This document shows, piece after piece, positions 14,787 to 14,946 of a stretch of DNA of 14,946 nucleotides (the first letter of the stretch is position 1; each line of letters begins with the position of its first letter). A program made the position numbers and the translations under genes. Source of the stretch: Chitinophagales bacterium. Lineage in GTDB: Bacteria; Bacteroidota; Bacteroidia; Chitinophagales; Chitinophagaceae. The stretch spans positions 1 to 14,946 of the forward strand of contig JAAFHG010000044.1 of the NCBI GenBank assembly GCA_013297585.1. The letters run 5' to 3'. The notes below the pieces were generated by a model. It had not been told where the DNA came from. It was given only the letters and a program-made list of their open reading frames with translations, and did not search any database.

Positions 14787-14946
14787 ATGAAATTTGAAGC
14801 CGTTACTATAAAAGATATCGCAAAAGCATTAAGCCTTTCTACTTCTACGGTATCTCGAGCCTTACGAGATAGTTATGAAATTAGTAGTGCTACAAAAAAA
14901 ATAGTACTTGATATGCAAAAAAGATAAACTATCGCCCCAATCCTAT
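14787..14946 (+). CDS. LacI-family transcriptional regulator, 5' fragment with apparent 1-nt frameshift
   Basis: Only the DNA-binding end of a LacI/GalR-type regulator is present. The ATG at 14787 is fixed by an in-frame TAG two codons upstream (14781). Residues 7-29 are the LacI helix-turn-helix (TIKDIAKALSLSTSTVSRAL), followed by the EISSATKK segment. In this frame the protein stops at 14925-14927 after 46 residues. Reading from 14912 in the shifted frame instead gives YAKKINYRPNP to the window edge, exactly the conserved hinge segment of the family. One base, most simply a T beside 14912, therefore appears to be missing. It is either a real inactivating mutation or a sequence error near the end of the data. 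It lies divergent from susC with an operator between, so it is the likely local regulator; the sugar-binding domain lies beyond the edge. Confidence 0.85.

Noticed and set aside
1..14946. CRISPR array, tRNA, rRNA, insertion sequence or phage genes
   Set aside because: No regularly spaced repeats, no cloverleaf-like or rRNA-like segments, and no transposase or integrase motifs were seen on either strand.

Overview
This window is one end-to-end polysaccharide utilisation locus (PUL) aimed at pectin, from an AT-rich member of the Bacteroidota. Four traits support that placement: a SusC/SusD pair, type IX secretion (T9SS) C-terminal sorting domains, signal peptides that cleave in front of glutamine, and start codons without Shine-Dalgarno sequences. 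The LacI-family N-terminus and the domain style resemble the Chitinophagaceae or a related family. That narrower placement rests on recognition only.

Layout. All genes but one lie on the minus strand, so the transcribed order runs from right to left. At the right edge, on the plus strand, is the start of a LacI-family regulator (14787 to the edge) that carries an apparent one-base frameshift. Divergent from it is susC (14572-11342), followed closely by susD (11320-9503) and a strong hairpin terminator. Next come a 940-residue cell-surface pectinesterase with several accessory domains and a T9SS tail (9252-6430), a terminator, and a T9SS-exported protein of unknown function (6279-5167). After a perfect 36-bp palindrome come a rhamnogalacturonan acetylesterase-like SGNH esterase (5077-4313), a GH43 glycosidase (4240-2612), a second, simpler pectinesterase (2380 or 2422 down to 1346), and a GH28 polygalacturonase cut off by the left edge (1246-1).

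How the parts fit. The surface pectinesterase removes methyl esters from homogalacturonan outside the cell. SusD (surface lipoprotein) and SusC (TonB-dependent channel) capture and import fragments. In the periplasm, the second pectinesterase and the acetylesterase strip remaining methyl and acetyl groups, GH28 cleaves galacturonan, and GH43 removes arabinose- or xylose-type side residues. No polysaccharide lyase and no cytoplasmic uronate-catabolism gene is present in the window.

Regulation. A 17-bp sequence of LacI/PurR operator type occurs identically upstream of the GH28 gene and of the unknown T9SS gene, with a diverged copy between susC and the regulator gene. A weaker CG-centred palindrome lies upstream of the second pectinesterase. 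Hairpins divide the cluster into several transcription units, and the LacI-like protein probably coordinates them. A separate 12-bp element sits at the same distance (56-57 bp) upstream of susC and of the large pectinesterase. No gap exceeds 300 bp, and no tRNA, rRNA, CRISPR array or insertion sequence was seen.
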